64,000 bases of DNA from Haliotis asinina. Taxonomy: Eukaryota; Mollusca; Gastropoda; Lepetellida; Haliotidae. Made by a program: the position numbers and the translations under genes. Below, piece by piece: positions 40,101 through 45,227 of the stretch. The notes beneath the pieces were generated by a model. It searched no databases and was not told where the DNA came from. It saw nothing but the letters and a program-made list of their open reading frames with translations. Where the stretch lies: positions 35,675,253-35,739,252 of the forward strand of contig NC_090290.1 of NCBI RefSeq assembly GCF_037392515.1. The letters are read 5' to 3'. The first letter of the stretch is position 1, and every line of letters starts with the position of its first letter.

Positions 40101-40608
40101 CGATATTTAGAAGGGTCAGCCAGGCGATGAGAAACACAGAAAATAAAAATGCTGCCCAAACTGCGTCCTGAATATATTGATCTATTTCCTTGACGAAACA
40201 TTTGCAGCGATAACTTGAAGGCGAAGTTTAATCATACACAAAATGATAGTGCCATCACACCCAACCTTATGATTGGTGTTACAAAGCGACTTAAGTCCTA
40301 ACCTGTAAGATTATCATAAATATAACATTTTATTATACAATCCTTGCATCACTAAGAAAGCAAGGAAGTTTAGCACTGGGTGTGATCGTTCGTTTACAGT
40401 GGCTTCCTGCTGAAAGATGTGACTTTACGTTTTTCACTTACTTATATCCAGTCTGAGTCCTCTTGAAGGCAGTAGCGTATCCAAACATGCTTTGTCTTGG
40501 CCCATGGAGGACACGTGCGTGGACAACGTCAATGTTGTAACTGGAACACACATCTACAAGAAATAGACAGAGAAGAACTGGAAGAGTGGCCCGTCCAGAT
40601 GACGCCAT
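6668..40608 (-). CDS. Integrin alpha subunit, complete gene of 21 exons
   Basis: This gene encodes an integrin alpha chain, a single-pass cell-surface receptor that pairs with a beta chain to bind matrix or cell ligands. Exons joined by phase: 40608-40442, 33521-33409, 32697-32612, 31553-31335, 29574-29529, 29141-29052, 28454-28372, 27507-27448, 26435-26253, 24789-24684, 19146-18955, 17999-17796, 14374-14217, 14103-13972, 13279-12765, 11912-11729, 10188-9961, 8883-8764, 8142-8050, 7484-7368 and 6799-6668. They total 3228 nt (1075 residues), a usual length for the family. The protein has a signal peptide (about 1-23), FG-GAP blades to about 455, calcium loops DVNGDDFDD (301-309), DINGDGYAD (377-385) and DVDSNGYPD (441-449), thigh and calf domains, a membrane helix (about 1009-1031) and a 44-residue tail. 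No inserted I domain is present. The tail begins KCNFFKR where most family members have GFFKR. No clear furin site is seen. Every junction keeps phase; one donor is GC. Neighbouring paralogue exon at 1248-1414. Confidence 0.95.
7368..7484 (-). CDS. Integrin alpha exon 20 (transmembrane helix)
   Basis: 39 codons in phase 0. A short Pro-rich juxtamembrane stretch (TPIYPDNPPGK) is followed by a helix of Ile, Leu, Val and Gly (NIWIIIGSVLAGIFIL and on to IILWK). It ends in WK, as in other alpha chains just before the cytoplasmic face. Acceptor TTTAAAG, donor GAAG|GTAAAC. Confidence 0.93.
7500..8075. repeat. Degenerate array in intron 19 resembling the exon 19 donor junction
   Basis: Motifs such as CCTACCTTCGTCTTGACA (real junction at 8044-8061), CCTACCCCCATCTAGACAAC (7620), TACCCTCATCTCAACAAC (7757) and TACCTTCGTCTAGACAAAC (7938) recur at irregular spacing with ATATCGCCCGTCTTAC between them. 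Confidence 0.6.
8050..8142 (-). CDS. Integrin alpha exon 19 (end of calf-2)
   Basis: 31 codons in phase 0: RVDFLRYYTEATVIQPDHLL then LYPWGQSVKTK. Acceptor GAATTCAG, donor GAAG|GTAGGG. The following intron holds degenerate copies of this exon-donor junction. Confidence 0.9.
8318..8470 (+). mobile_element. SINE-like family A copy, diverged
   Basis: TTTGACGCCGCACTCAGCAAT, then CAATCCAGTGATTTAC and GACCACCCGACAACGTTAG follow the family order, with deletions. Confidence 0.7.
8571..8742 (+). mobile_element. SINE-like family A copy, 3' portion
   Basis: Starts TCTGGACCAGACAATACAG and ends near TTTCACGGGTTC, the family 3' end. It abuts the donor side of integrin exon 18. Confidence 0.75.
8764..8883 (-). 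CDS. Integrin alpha exon 18 (calf-2)
   Basis: Exactly 40 codons in phase 0. Encodes DCADFKCVEYTCPLHHLSPG then SSAIVNITVWIPGSKL. The Cys cluster and the hydrophobic strand after it match the calf-2 C-terminal half. Acceptor TTTACAG, donor GAG|GTGGGT. A SINE fragment ends about 20 bases beyond the donor. Confidence 0.92.
9961..10188 (-). CDS. Integrin alpha exon 17 (calf-2 with a threonine run)
   Basis: 76 codons in phase 0, between a CCCACAG acceptor and an ATG|GTAGTA donor. It starts ILHEDGSSVACQP and contains 12 consecutive Thr codons (10072-10107, alternating ACG and ACA) and further Thr around it. This is the loop where many alpha chains are cleaved into heavy and light chains. No RxK/RR site is visible, so cleavage is not supported. 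Confidence 0.85.
10262..10412 (-). mobile_element. tRNA-derived SINE family B copy, diverged
   Basis: Reads in reverse complement: a GCGAACGCTTTAACTAT stretch (A-box side) at the right, and CCAGCAATATCACGGCGGGGGA at the left end. Confidence 0.6.
10430..11728. repeat. Complex satellite flush with the exon 16 splice donor
   Basis: Nested units made of TCACATCGAGTCCTTAC, ACTGAGATCCGCACCTTTCT, TATATCGCCTACTCC and TTCATCAGTCAGAGCATCAC are repeated in two lengths. On the minus strand each GTAAGGACTCGATGTGA motif equals the first bases of intron 16, starting at the GT of the donor at 11728. About 20 such motifs occur, many preceded by CTCAGT. The left part (10430-10750) is more diverged. Confidence 0.9.
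11729..11912 (-). CDS. Integrin alpha exon 16 (calf-1 to calf-2)
   Basis: Acceptor GCATTGCAG, donor GAAG|GTAAGG. Encodes SDPDQILVRMDELDKTKV, then YVIKNAGPSFLPHTRVSV. The KNAGPS motif is characteristic of the start of calf-2. A complex satellite starts at the donor itself. Confidence 0.93.
12582..12690 (+). mobile_element. SINE-like family A copy with internal deletion
   Basis: GTTTAACACCACACTGAACAAT, then a jump to CCAGTTAGTCGCCGATAAGC and AAGACCTATTCTAACC: the family ends without the middle. Confidence 0.7.
12765..13279 (-). CDS. Integrin alpha exon 15 (thigh to calf-1)
   Basis: The longest exon (515 nt). It begins VAFQLECGQENQCWSDLIL, matching the family motif in which two Cys residues flank a short acidic loop before SDL. 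Several N-glycosylation sequons occur (NATK, NVSV, NETT). Acceptor GACTTCAG, donor ATGG|GTAATT. Confidence 0.94.
13972..14103 (-). CDS. Integrin alpha exon 14 (thigh)
   Basis: Acceptor CTTTGTAG, donor GAC|GTGAGT; exactly 44 codons in phase 0. Encodes DRVDKDPFTVVRVEAMYQLP and ends SRPHKLIKD. The YxL motif followed by a Pro-rich loop fits the thigh domain. Confidence 0.9.
14217..14374 (-). CDS. Integrin alpha exon 13 (thigh)
   Basis: Acceptor CGTTTCAG, donor AAT|GTAAGA; phase 1 in, phase 0 out. Encodes FDYILSVDTYKGNGQKRILI, then QTGACREFQAISVN. A 44-bp minisatellite begins about 14 bases upstream of the acceptor. Confidence 0.92.
14388..14835. repeat. 44-bp minisatellite next to the exon 13 acceptor (homogeneous part)
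   Basis: About ten copies of a 44-bp unit (TATAGGGTTACAGCTTGGGG, then GTTGTGTGACATGTACACAT). The first unit begins about 14 bases from the acceptor of exon 13 (14375). Later units toward 14830 diverge. Confidence 0.92.
14861..15467 (-). repeat. Penelope inverted arm, left
   Basis: Reverse complement of 16415-17021, exactly 607 bases each. It includes the 3' end of the endonuclease frame and the whole 3' UTR-like region. The match ends sharply at 15467, where the forward segment begins. Confidence 0.93.
14907..14946 (-). ncRNA. Hammerhead-ribozyme-like motif (left arm)
   Basis: The same 40-base motif on the opposite strand, at the mirror position in the inverted arm. Both copies would be present in one through-transcript in opposite sense. 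Confidence 0.7.
15468..16573 (+). pseudogene. Penelope-like reverse transcriptase/GIY-YIG endonuclease, 5'-truncated
   Basis: The open frame continues back to a TTG at 15464 inside the inverted arm, so I see no natural start. From that TTG it gives about 369 residues. Visible RT motifs are FNGKIYKQIHGLPMGSPLSP (about 21-40), then CWYRKVDDTFTTI near 64-76. The catalytic VDD is present but preceded by Lys, where I expect Tyr in Penelope proteins. The endonuclease part is GCIYQIPCNCGDLYIGET (266-283) with Arg at about 290, the GIY-YIG pattern. The fingers and first RT motifs are missing. Penelope elements encode both activities in one protein and prime reverse transcription at the cut target. 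This copy is not autonomous. Confidence 0.9.
16415..17021 (+). repeat. Penelope inverted arm, right
   Basis: The native 3' end of the element: the last ~50 codons, stop at 16571-16573 and ~450 bases of noncoding sequence ending CTTCATTCTTATGT. Confidence 0.93.
16936..16975 (+). ncRNA. Hammerhead-ribozyme-like motif (right arm)
   Basis: Core order CAC-CTGATGA-aGGAGT-loop-ACTCC-GAAACGTT-GTG. GGAGT and ACTCC form stem II, CAC and GTG stem I, and ACGT is a self-complementary minimal stem III. Penelope elements are known to carry minimal hammerheads that can work as dimers. Cleavage would fall after GTT at 16972. Confidence 0.75.
17022..17545. repeat. 44-bp minisatellite, diverged part beyond the Penelope insertion
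   Basis: The same unit (GTTACAGCATGGGGAGTTGT, then GTGACACATATACC), about a dozen diverged copies. It continues the array at 14388-14835 on the far side of the inserted element. Confidence 0.85.
17796..17999 (-). CDS. Integrin alpha exon 12 (end of blade 7, start of thigh)
   Basis: Acceptor TTTTTTGCAG, donor CTCA|GTAAGA. Encodes DIAVGAYLSDSAVILRTRP, the conserved end of the propeller, followed by thigh-domain sequence with Cys residues (RSNCP, DRCFLLRICFHYTG). Confidence 0.94.
18125..18830. repeat. Degenerate minisatellite in intron 11
   Basis: Repeats of ATCAAAGGATGAAAACAGGC-type units, about 22-28 bases, purine-rich, ending with near-identical copies (GCAGACATCAAAGGATGAAA). Related sequence appears again at about 24936-25010, in the intron before exon 10. 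Confidence 0.85.
18955..19146 (-). CDS. Integrin alpha exon 11 (blades 6-7, third calcium loop)
   Basis: Acceptor TCTTCCAG, donor CCCG|GTACGA. Encodes VAVGAPYEDEGRGAVYIYHG, then SFGWSISKPADVDSNGYP. It completes the blade 6 GAP strand and supplies the calcium loop of blade 7. Phase 1 at both ends, matching exons 10 and 12. Confidence 0.95.
19350..19380 (-). mobile_element. SINE-like terminal scrap at the array edge
   Basis: ACTGAGTGCGGCGTAAAACT is the outer end of the SINE families and directly abuts the first 56-bp unit. Confidence 0.5.
19381..24683. repeat. 56-bp minisatellite of about 95 copies seeded from the exon 10 splice donor
   Basis: The unit is exactly 56 bases: lines 19441, 20281, 21121, 21961, 22801, 23641 and 24481 all start in the same phase, so at least 90 units carry no net length change. 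On the minus strand each unit reads ATCAACGGTGATGGTTAC, then TAAGGTGAGCTTGTGATTAC, then CGTGGTAGTCATCGACTC. The real exon 10 end reads ATCAACGGTGATGGTTATG, CAG|GTGAGCTTGGG. So the unit equals the final exon codons (NGDGY) plus donor plus about 30 intron bases. TATGCAG is replaced by TACTAAG. Few sites vary (ACTACC/GCTACC, CACCG/CACTG, CACAAG/CCCAAG). Confidence 0.97.
24684..24789 (-). CDS. Integrin alpha exon 10 (blade 6, second calcium loop)
   Basis: Acceptor TTTCACAG, donor GCAG|GTGAGC. Encodes RVLTRSSVLKGNNEHGARFG then TSISNLGDINGDGYA, with the final codon of the loop (D) split across the intron. The last ~23 bases of this exon and the donor are the source of the very large 56-bp array immediately downstream. 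Confidence 0.95.
24786..25062. repeat. Duplicated acceptor-side segment upstream of exon 10
   Basis: CCCGCTGTGAAATGCAAAAA (24786, including the exon 10 acceptor) recurs as CCCGCTGTGAAATGAATAAA (25012), each followed by a CCTGAGAAAAT-like stretch. Between them is GATCAAAGGATCAAAC-type repeat shared with 18125-18830. Confidence 0.75.
25684..25804 (-). mobile_element. SINE-like family A, 3' half
   Basis: In reverse complement: CTTACGACAAGCAGAGCC, then GGTTGCTAAATGCCTC and TACCCCGGTATTCCACGGG. It abuts the next copy head to head. Confidence 0.85.
25804..26060 (+). mobile_element. SINE-like family A, near full length
   Basis: AAACACTCAGCAATATTCCAG, TGTGGACCAGACAATCCAGTG, GAGCATCGATCTGCACAATT, CCTGACCACCCGATTCCGTT, GGGACCTTCACGGGTCC in the family order. 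Confidence 0.9.
26253..26435 (-). CDS. Integrin alpha exon 9 (blade 5, first calcium loop)
   Basis: 61 codons in phase 0. Encodes ARAYFGASLCTVDVNGDDFD then DLLVGAPFFTDNN and GRVFVYLNLL. DVNGDDFDD is the DxDxDGxxD-type calcium loop of blade 5. The acceptor is GGTTTTAG. The donor reads CCAG|GCAAGA, so this is apparently a GC-AG intron. Phase with exons 8 and 10 agrees with this boundary. Confidence 0.93.
26490..26645 (+). mobile_element. tRNA-derived SINE family B
   Basis: GGGTAGCCTGGTGGTTAAAGCG resembles a tRNA D-arm (A box) and GGGTTCAATTCCC a B box. The tRNA-like head is followed by CCCATTTCTGGTGCCCCCC and TGATATTGCTGGGATAG, ending AAAAGCGGCGTAAAAG. Confidence 0.9.
26700..26760 (-). mobile_element. 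SINE family B fragment (B-box part)
   Basis: TACATTGTACCCATAGTGGG, then ACTCGAACTCGGACCTTTGG, the reverse complement of the B-box region. Confidence 0.5.
27196..27258 (+). mobile_element. SINE family B fragment (3' end)
   Basis: CCCATTTCTTGGGTCAGCCG then CCGTGATATTGCTAAAAGCG, the family tail. Confidence 0.55.
27305..27385. repeat. (GT)n microsatellite
   Basis: About 40 uninterrupted GT dinucleotides, some 60 bases into the intron after exon 8. Confidence 0.97.
27448..27507 (-). CDS. Integrin alpha exon 8 (blade 4, 60 nt)
   Basis: Acceptor TATTTCAG, donor CCAG|GTGAGT; exactly 20 codons in phase 0: IVLLFSL, then LVQSLEGDQ. It supplies the outer strand of blade 4 and the lead into blade 5. 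A long GT microsatellite lies about 60 bases into the following intron. Confidence 0.88.
27640..28080. repeat. ~26-bp minisatellite in intron 7
   Basis: Units of the form GTTGGAGGATAGTGACGTAG plus GATCGA, best kept from 27770 to 28050. On the minus strand reading continues in from exon 7, which makes a long spurious frame. Confidence 0.88.
28372..28454 (-). CDS. Integrin alpha exon 7 (blade 4)
   Basis: Acceptor CAACAG, donor CAC|GTAAGT. Encodes YSVVTGTLCGHGNTCFAAG then APRTEMVH, the GAP strand of blade 4 with a Cys pair. Open reading continues into the intron on both sides, but the phased splice sites mark the exon. Confidence 0.92.
28553..28702 (-). mobile_element. tRNA-derived SINE family B
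   Basis: In reverse complement: a tRNA-like head (TAGCTAGTGGTTCAAGCC), B-box region (AACCGGGTTTGGTTCTCG) and the tail TGATATTGCTGGAATATTG. It sits just upstream of exon 7. Confidence 0.85.
28900..29020 (-). mobile_element. SINE-like family A fragment
   Basis: GATCGGATGGTCAGGCATG, then GGTTGACACATCGTATCC and CACTCGATCATTCACACACC; the middle of the family in reverse, about 30 bases from exon 6. Confidence 0.7.
29052..29141 (-). CDS. Integrin alpha exon 6 (blade 3 to 4)
   Basis: Acceptor TTTTCAG, donor TTTG|GTAAGT. Encodes GVVLLKREGDLVTRLEL and ends DYSYFG, the FG motif that opens blade 4. Phase 1 at both ends. Confidence 0.92.
29529..29574 (-). CDS. Integrin alpha exon 5 (blade 3, 46 nt)
   Basis: Small exon between a TTACAG acceptor and an ACGG|GTAGGA donor. 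Encodes DGSVLIGVPGFKDWTG, matching the family pattern (L-V-G-A-P-G, then a W-T-G turn) of blade 3. Phase 0 in, phase 1 out. Confidence 0.9.
29722..29941 (+). mobile_element. SINE-like family A copy
   Basis: TACGTCGCTCACAGCAACATT, GTCTGTAAATAATCGAGTC, TGACCACTCGATCCTGTTAG and CAAGCATGGGTTACATCAAC in order. Confidence 0.85.
31335..31553 (-). CDS. Integrin alpha exon 4 (blade 2)
   Basis: Acceptor CACTCCAG, donor GCA|GTAAGT; 73 codons in phase 0. It begins VCAPRF, the classic integrin motif of blade 2, and carries LIGRCV. The later part (DAGITKSVMWNGMGEAGMSGD) leads into the blade 3 strand in exon 5. Confidence 0.92.
31806..31832. repeat. (AAT)n microsatellite
   Basis: Nine or so AAT/ATA triplets in the intron upstream of exon 4. 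Confidence 0.9.
32268..32503 (+). mobile_element. SINE-like family A copy
   Basis: TTTAACGCTGCTCTCAGCAAT, TCTGGACCAGACAATCCAG, GACCACCTGACCCCGTTAGC and TTGCTAAAGACCCATTC in the family order. It lies in the intron after exon 3, 109 bases from the donor. Confidence 0.88.
32612..32697 (-). CDS. Integrin alpha exon 3 (blade 1 to 2)
   Basis: Acceptor TTTCCAG, donor ACT|GTAAGT. Encodes EYKEAPSGVWSVDNEMYGSV followed by IVQTNDTTT. The MYGSV segment corresponds to the FG strand that opens blade 2. Phase 1 in, phase 0 out. Confidence 0.88.
33145..33331 (+). mobile_element. SINE-like family A copy with internal deletion
   Basis: GTTAAACGTCGCACTCAGAAAT, TCTGGACCAGATAATCCAGTG, then directly GATCAGTGAGCCTGACCACC and ACGACAAGCATGGATTACG. 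Confidence 0.85.
33409..33521 (-). CDS. Integrin alpha exon 2 (blade 1)
   Basis: Acceptor TTTTAG, donor AGAG|GTAATG. Encodes IIVGSPKDSS, a Cys pair (HECDVTEPFSC) and VKMYFRR. This is the GAP strand and disulfide of blade 1. A second possible donor (TAC|GTAAGT) lies 36 bases further on but would break the phase with exon 3, so the upstream GTAATG donor was chosen. Confidence 0.88.
33522..37040. other. Intron 1, proximal part: nothing recognised except a microsatellite
   Basis: AT-rich sequence without a supported gene. A (CA)n(TA)n tract lies at about 36660-36741. The short open frame at 36270-36548 (+) matches nothing I know. Confidence 0.5.
36660..36741. repeat. (AC)n-(AT)n microsatellite
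   Basis: About 17 AC followed by about 22 AT dinucleotides. Confidence 0.95.
37040..37105. repeat. Direct repeat flanking a LINE, left copy
   Basis: CCTATCATGACCCAACAGTC, GTGTAGCGTTGAATCTCATC and ACAAACACAATACTAATGCG match 39170-39232 with few changes. It is followed by a CT/GT tract to about 37200. Confidence 0.85.
37106..37205. repeat. (CT)n-(GT)n microsatellite
   Basis: CTCTCTCT, then GTGTGTGT, then degraded CTCTGTGT between the direct repeat and the LINE 3' end. Confidence 0.92.
37205..39165 (-). pseudogene. Decayed LINE (APE-type non-LTR retrotransposon) ORF2
   Basis: On the minus strand from 39133 down: a hydrophobic stretch ending CCGDVHPNPGP (39018-39050), an endonuclease-like segment with CITGTWFHPYIQDNDVMISG then FHKPFRPDRLNRGG (about 38885-38755), a linker (KAKENYFLKLDS), RT pieces (GITNKLQSGF; LGPLLFLVYINDLAENIDCH; LFAGDTSLYV) and a C terminus (RTICGAARGTSHNKLY). 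A frameshift splits the RT near 37680 and the catalytic FADD has become FAGD. The element lies in integrin intron 1. It looks CR1/L2-like, but the clade is a guess. Confidence 0.88.
39168..39232. repeat. Direct repeat flanking the LINE, right copy
   Basis: CCTATCATGATCCAACAGTC, ATATAGTGTTGAATCACATC and ACAAACACAATACTAATGCG. It is followed by a GT/GA-rich region. Confidence 0.85.
39233..39625. repeat. GT- and GA-rich low-complexity region
   Basis: (GT)n then long (GA)n-type purine tracts with a partial internal duplication (GGGAGATTGAGCTAGAGACG near 39340 and GGGAGAGTGAGCTAGAGAGG near 39500), ending in a G run at 39615. Confidence 0.92.
40442..40608 (-). CDS. Integrin alpha exon 1: signal peptide and start of propeller blade 1
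   Basis: Starts at the ATG on the minus strand at 40608 and ends in phase 2 at a GTAAGT donor. It encodes a hydrophobic signal peptide (LPVLLCLFLVDVCSS) followed by the mature N terminus YNIDVVHARVLHGP and the FGYA motif of blade 1. The ATG is the first that precedes the hydrophobic core. The exon is near-identical to the one at 1248-1414. Confidence 0.95.
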
Positions 40609-40767
40609 ATTGGATGTTGAGGAAGTGTGCACTGGTAATCAGCTTCAGAGTCAAGGAGGCGATGGAAAATATGGTAAACTATTCCGGACATATTTGCTCT
40701 AATTGAATGAGTAAGAAATTACGCTATGACGCATAAAAAGACACCATGTCACATGTATCATGATAGC

Positions 40768-40858
40768 GGTGGGGTAGCCTAGTCGTTAAAGTGTTGACTC
40801 GTCACAACGTAAACCTGGGTTTGATTTCCCGCATGGATACAATGCGTGAAAATCGACG
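40768..40858 (+). mobile_element. tRNA-derived SINE family B, head only
   Basis: GGTGGGGTAGCCTAGTCGTT, then ACCTGGGTTTGATTTCCCGC. It lies just upstream of the integrin gene start. Confidence 0.8.
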
Positions 40859-40887
40859 TCGAAGCATAGCTGGAGACTTCAGAAAGT

Positions 40888-41056
40888 GACGGGGCGGTGG
40901 GGTGGCTCAGTGGTTAAAGCGTTCGTTCACACCGAAGACTCGGGTTCGATTCCTCACAGAGTTACAGTGCGTGAAGCCTATTTCCGGTGTCGCCTGTCGT
41001 TATACTAGCTGAATATTGCTGAAGGCGGCGTAAAACCATACTCACTCACTCACTCC
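40888..41056 (+). mobile_element. tRNA-derived SINE family B, full length
   Basis: The A box TGGCTCAGTGG and B box GGTTCGATTCC are both at consensus. The tail GCTGAATATTGCTGAAGG and GCGGCGTAAAACC ends in ACTC repeats (41040-41056). It is the best-preserved copy in the window. Confidence 0.92.
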
Positions 41057-41425
41057 ATATTATTAACTTAGATGACTAAAACCATATTATATACTCATTC
41101 ACTCCGTAAGTGACACAGAAGAAACAACTGCCTTTATCGACTCTGTCGAGATCGACTACTGTGACCCCAAGATAACCATGCTGTTTTGTCTGATCGCCTG
41201 GCTTTATATGCGATCGATTTTTGGCGATTTCGGACCACTTCGTTGGACAAAAGACGATGTGACTACTCGGTGTTTAGTTTCAATCTATCTTCCTGTCTGT
41301 CCGTCTGTCCGTCTGTCCATCTGTCTATCTATCTGTCTGTTTAACGGGTCTATCTATCTGTCTATCTCGTTTTGTGTGGCCCTTCTTTTTTCAAATAATT
41401 TACTTGTTTATCCAGCAATTTATTC

Positions 41426-41689
41426 AGAACAATTTAGATAAAACAGAATTGGTCACTTACTATCGTTTAATGGTCACACTAGTCTGCCGTAGTTTTTTCA
41501 TCCTGTTTTTAATAGAACAATTTAGATAAAACAGAATTGGTCACTCACTATCGTTTAATGGTCACGCTAGTCTGCCGTAGTTTTTTCATCCTGTTTTTAA
41601 TAGAACAATTTAGATAAAACAGAATTGGTCACTCACAATCGTTTAATGGTCACACTTGTCTGCCGTAGTTTTTTCATCCTGTTTTTAAT
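41426..41689. repeat. 88-bp tandem repeat, three copies
   Basis: Unit starts AGAACAATTTAGATAAAACA at 41426, 41514 and 41602. Each contains GTTTAATGGTCAC and CTGCCGTAGTTTTTTC. Confidence 0.95.
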
Positions 41690-43493
41690 AGCGTCTCGTT
41701 AGTTTCTCAGCGCTACACTTGCTCGATTATCCTCATAATAAAACATTCCCATCTCGATCAATGGGAGCAGCTGAAGGTTACTGAAGAGCGTGTCACGGCA
41801 TGAGAAAAGAAGATTGCTCTCCCTCTTCCTACATTTAGTAAGTACATAACGTTTTCCTAACCATGAACTGACCCAACAAAGTCGTGGATATACGATAGTG
41901 GTTGCTGCCCATTGGCGAACAAGAACTGAGACTTACCCAAAGGCATGGCTCTTAAGGGCCGTTTATAATTTATAGTGGGTGGGGAGGGTTATGATGATTT
42001 TAACGGTGTGGGTTGGGGGTGGGGGTGGAGGTCAACTAAGTGGGGAGGTAGAGTGGTCATGAATCTTTTTTCACACATCATCTAAGGGGTGGGGGGCCGG
42101 CAAGTTTGTACATAAAAATACTAAAAAATGATGCTAAAAAATATGGGAAGCTGAAGGAGGGGGTAATTGATTTTGTCCCCTCAGCCATTAAGCCAGGTGA
42201 ATGGCGTCAGCTCCTCAAAGTTACTGCTACTAAGGGACTATGTAACACAAAATCTACCACAGTGTGTGTGTGTGTACTTGTACTTTGTATCGTGAACTCT
42301 GACTGTGCTGAGCATGTCCTGACTGCTTCATGGTATCACTTTTATCACAGATTTCATATAAAGGACAGTCTACACGAAGGATATCCTTTTCAGTTCACAC
42401 TTAGAGTCGCATCCATCCCTGCTTGCTTCATGACAGAACGTATATAGTCCGCTTGGGTTCAAATGACAATGATAAATGGTTAAATAACTCGAAAATATTG
42501 ATAAGTGCGTAAAAAATAAATAAGCCGCGTGGTCATCAAATATCTCTACCCAACACGATCTGAAATATGACGTTTTTTATCTAACACGGAGAAAGTTATT
42601 TAAGAAACCATCATATCAAATTTTCACCCTCCATATCGGGGGTAGGGGGGTTGAGGGGGTCTGGAGTTGGGGGGAGCGGGGTGCTTACAAACAATTGATA
42701 GAACAGCGCCCGACAAGCTGGAGTCATCTCCCCTGGCTGTGTTGAGTGCACCTGATTGTGTGCTGGTGTTGTCCCAGACGGACTATAACATCGGTGTATA
42801 GAAATGACGTGTGCATGCGTGTAGTGCGTGATCGCGATCACATGATCTGCGAAACTGTGGTTATATAAATCTTCCCAACTGTTTCAACATCGGGAAGCGT
42901 GTGTACAAAATGCCGAGAAGAGAATACCCAAAGAGGATATTTTATTAAACAACTAAGCGACTAAAACAGAATCTAAAGGACAATAAACGGAAGGGGGCCG
43001 TCGCATGCCATATAAACCAGTATAGAACAATGATTCAGCGGAAAGCTATTTTATTACTGCTTAAATATGTTACCACGTCCAGTTGTGCCTCCACTTCTTT
43101 TCCGTCCTAGGTACGCCCCTGGCTAGTCTCACGTACAGACCCTGAGGCAAAATATAATCAAGAAGGCCCACACAAGGTTAGAAAATGTGGCAAGTCTAGA
43201 TTTCCACAGCTTCGGGTCTCAGGCGTCCGTTTCATTTCATTTAAGTTTCTTTCTCTGTGAACTCTTTTCAGCACATTATGTTCCGTTCAGAGACTAGTTG
43301 TTAGTCTAGCCCCTGGATAGTCTTTGTAGTCCCTGGATAGTGACATATAAACACGTTTATGACAGAATCGGAATCGCATAGTTGACTCGGATATGTTATA
43401 ACAATGGTATAGTTGCGTCTTCGTGACATCTGAGACCCTTCAAGGTCTGTGTTGAAAACGATCTTCACAAAACGATGCTTACCGTGAGAAGAA
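41690..43493. other. Upstream intergenic region, no gene recognised
   Basis: G-rich stretches (GGGTGGGGAGGG at 41980; GGGGGTAGGGGGGTTGAGGG near 42640) are the only notable composition. Short open frames here match nothing I know. Confidence 0.5.
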
Positions 43494-43596
43494 ACTAACG
43501 CGATCGGGTGGTCAGGCTCCCTGAATGGGTTGGCATATGTCTTCGTGTCCCAACTGTATAGACCGAAGTCCATATTGCTGATCACTGGATCATTCT
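43494..43596 (-). mobile_element. SINE-like family A fragment
   Basis: GCGATCGGGTGGTCAGGCTC, CGTGTCCCAACTGTATAGACC and TGATCACTGGATCATTCTG in reverse order. Confidence 0.75.
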
Positions 43597-43885
43597 GTGA
43601 TTGTGTTTAAAAAACATTTGGACACAATTGGTATTTGGTACAAGGGAGGAGTGCAAAGTAGGGAACATCCAGGTGCACGTGCACAAGTGCCGACAAAGTT
43701 GGATTCATAAAAATGGATTCATATACCCGCACTTTGTTCTCTCCATCCTTTCTTTCCATCCATTCTCACACACATGCCTGTTCCTCTCAAGTCTGGAAAA
43801 TACACTCACAGAGTTGGTATGATATTTTGGTTATCATCAGCTTTTCGCTGAGTACTATATCTTTATTACTTTTTGAGTTACATAG

Positions 43886-44134
43886 CAATTCATCATCCGC
43901 TTTGGAGCCAAATGGACTATATCCTTTCGTTCCAGGTTAGATTTTGAGGACTTTCTGTTCCTTATCGTCAATTCATCATCCGCTTTGGAGCCAAATGGAC
44001 TATATCCTTTCGTTCCAGGTTAGATTTTGAGGACTTTCTGTTCCTTATCGTCAATTCATCATCCGCTTTGGAGCCAAATGGACTATATCCTTTCGTTCCA
44101 GGTTAGATTTTGAGGACTTTCTGTTCCTTATCGT
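43886..44134. repeat. 83-bp tandem repeat, three copies
   Basis: CAATTCATCATCCGCTTTGG starts at 43886, 43969 and 44052. The copies are essentially identical, so the expansion is recent. Confidence 0.95.
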
Positions 44135-44386
44135 CCTCAATGTACAAGGTAGTCCCTGGAGACTAAGTATGGAAAGTTTGGACGCTTTTGAGCTAGTAGA
44201 TAGATCTCAGAAGAGTTTGGGAGAAAAGAAACTTGAAGATATTTTGTGGTCATGATGATTATCAGTCGAGATGCAGACACGTCATGGCTGTACGGTTATG
44301 AATATCAGGAGTTAAAACTTCTTTCGAACAATGGCCGTCCTGACTCTATGTGGCAGGTATATCCTTTTAGATATTCAGTGAGCGTG

Positions 44387-44533
44387 TATTGTTTTACGGC
44401 GCTGTTAGCATTATTCTATCAATATCACGACAGGGGACACCAGAAATGGGCTTCATACATTGTACCCATGTGGGGAGTCGAATCCTGGTTAGTCAACGGC
44501 CGCTTTAATCGCTAAGCTAACTCATCTCCCTTT
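44387..44533 (-). mobile_element. tRNA-derived SINE family B, diverged
   Basis: TTTTACGGCGCTGTTAGCAT, CACCAGAAATGGGCTTCAT, GTACCCATGTGGGGAGTCGA then the tRNA-like head in reverse. Confidence 0.82.
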
Positions 44534-45227
44534 CAAGCAGTTCAAACCAAAACATGAGTCTCATTAACATATTGAGACAAAGACCTACTTCTCAGCCGAT
44601 CCGATTTTTCTCGTGCGAATACAGACATCACAAACAACTCTGTTTACACTGAATTCCAATTCCTTTTTTCGCAAGAAAATGGTATTTACAAATGAATTTT
44701 AATTTTAAACTTTAACAAGAACGTATTTCTATATTTTATGGCAATGTGTAGGCAGCATGATATTAACTAAGATTTCACAGACTGCTCCTGTTTGAAGAGG
44801 TCGTAAAATGATTCACAATGCATCTGGCTCAATGGTTACACCTGTTATGTGCTTTCTTGTGCTTATTCAACGCAATTCTGTAAGCACAATGTATATAATA
44901 TCCATTCCACACAAACCTTTCTAGAGACAGAGCCTCTACGATTCCACGATTTCCAGGTTTCCGTTTGTCAGAACCCGCTGCAAGACAAAGCACGCTGTAC
45001 GACGTGTTTGCAAGGACTAGACGGAGATTAGTATTGCAATACACAGTGGCTTTGATGAATCAAATAATACTGACTAATATTTATGAATCCAGTTAAATGA
45101 TTTAGTCTAAAAATTCTAAAATTCTAAACAAGCGCAGCCCAGTCGCGAAACAACTGCAGCGATATAGGCAGTTTAACATAAACACAACGCCCCGATCGGA
45201 AGCAATGTCGGTAATACTTGAAACACG

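Noticed and set aside
40888..40970. Functional tRNA gene
   Set aside because: A and B boxes are at consensus, but the sequence does not fold into a full cloverleaf by eye and the same head occurs with the same SINE tail at several sites.
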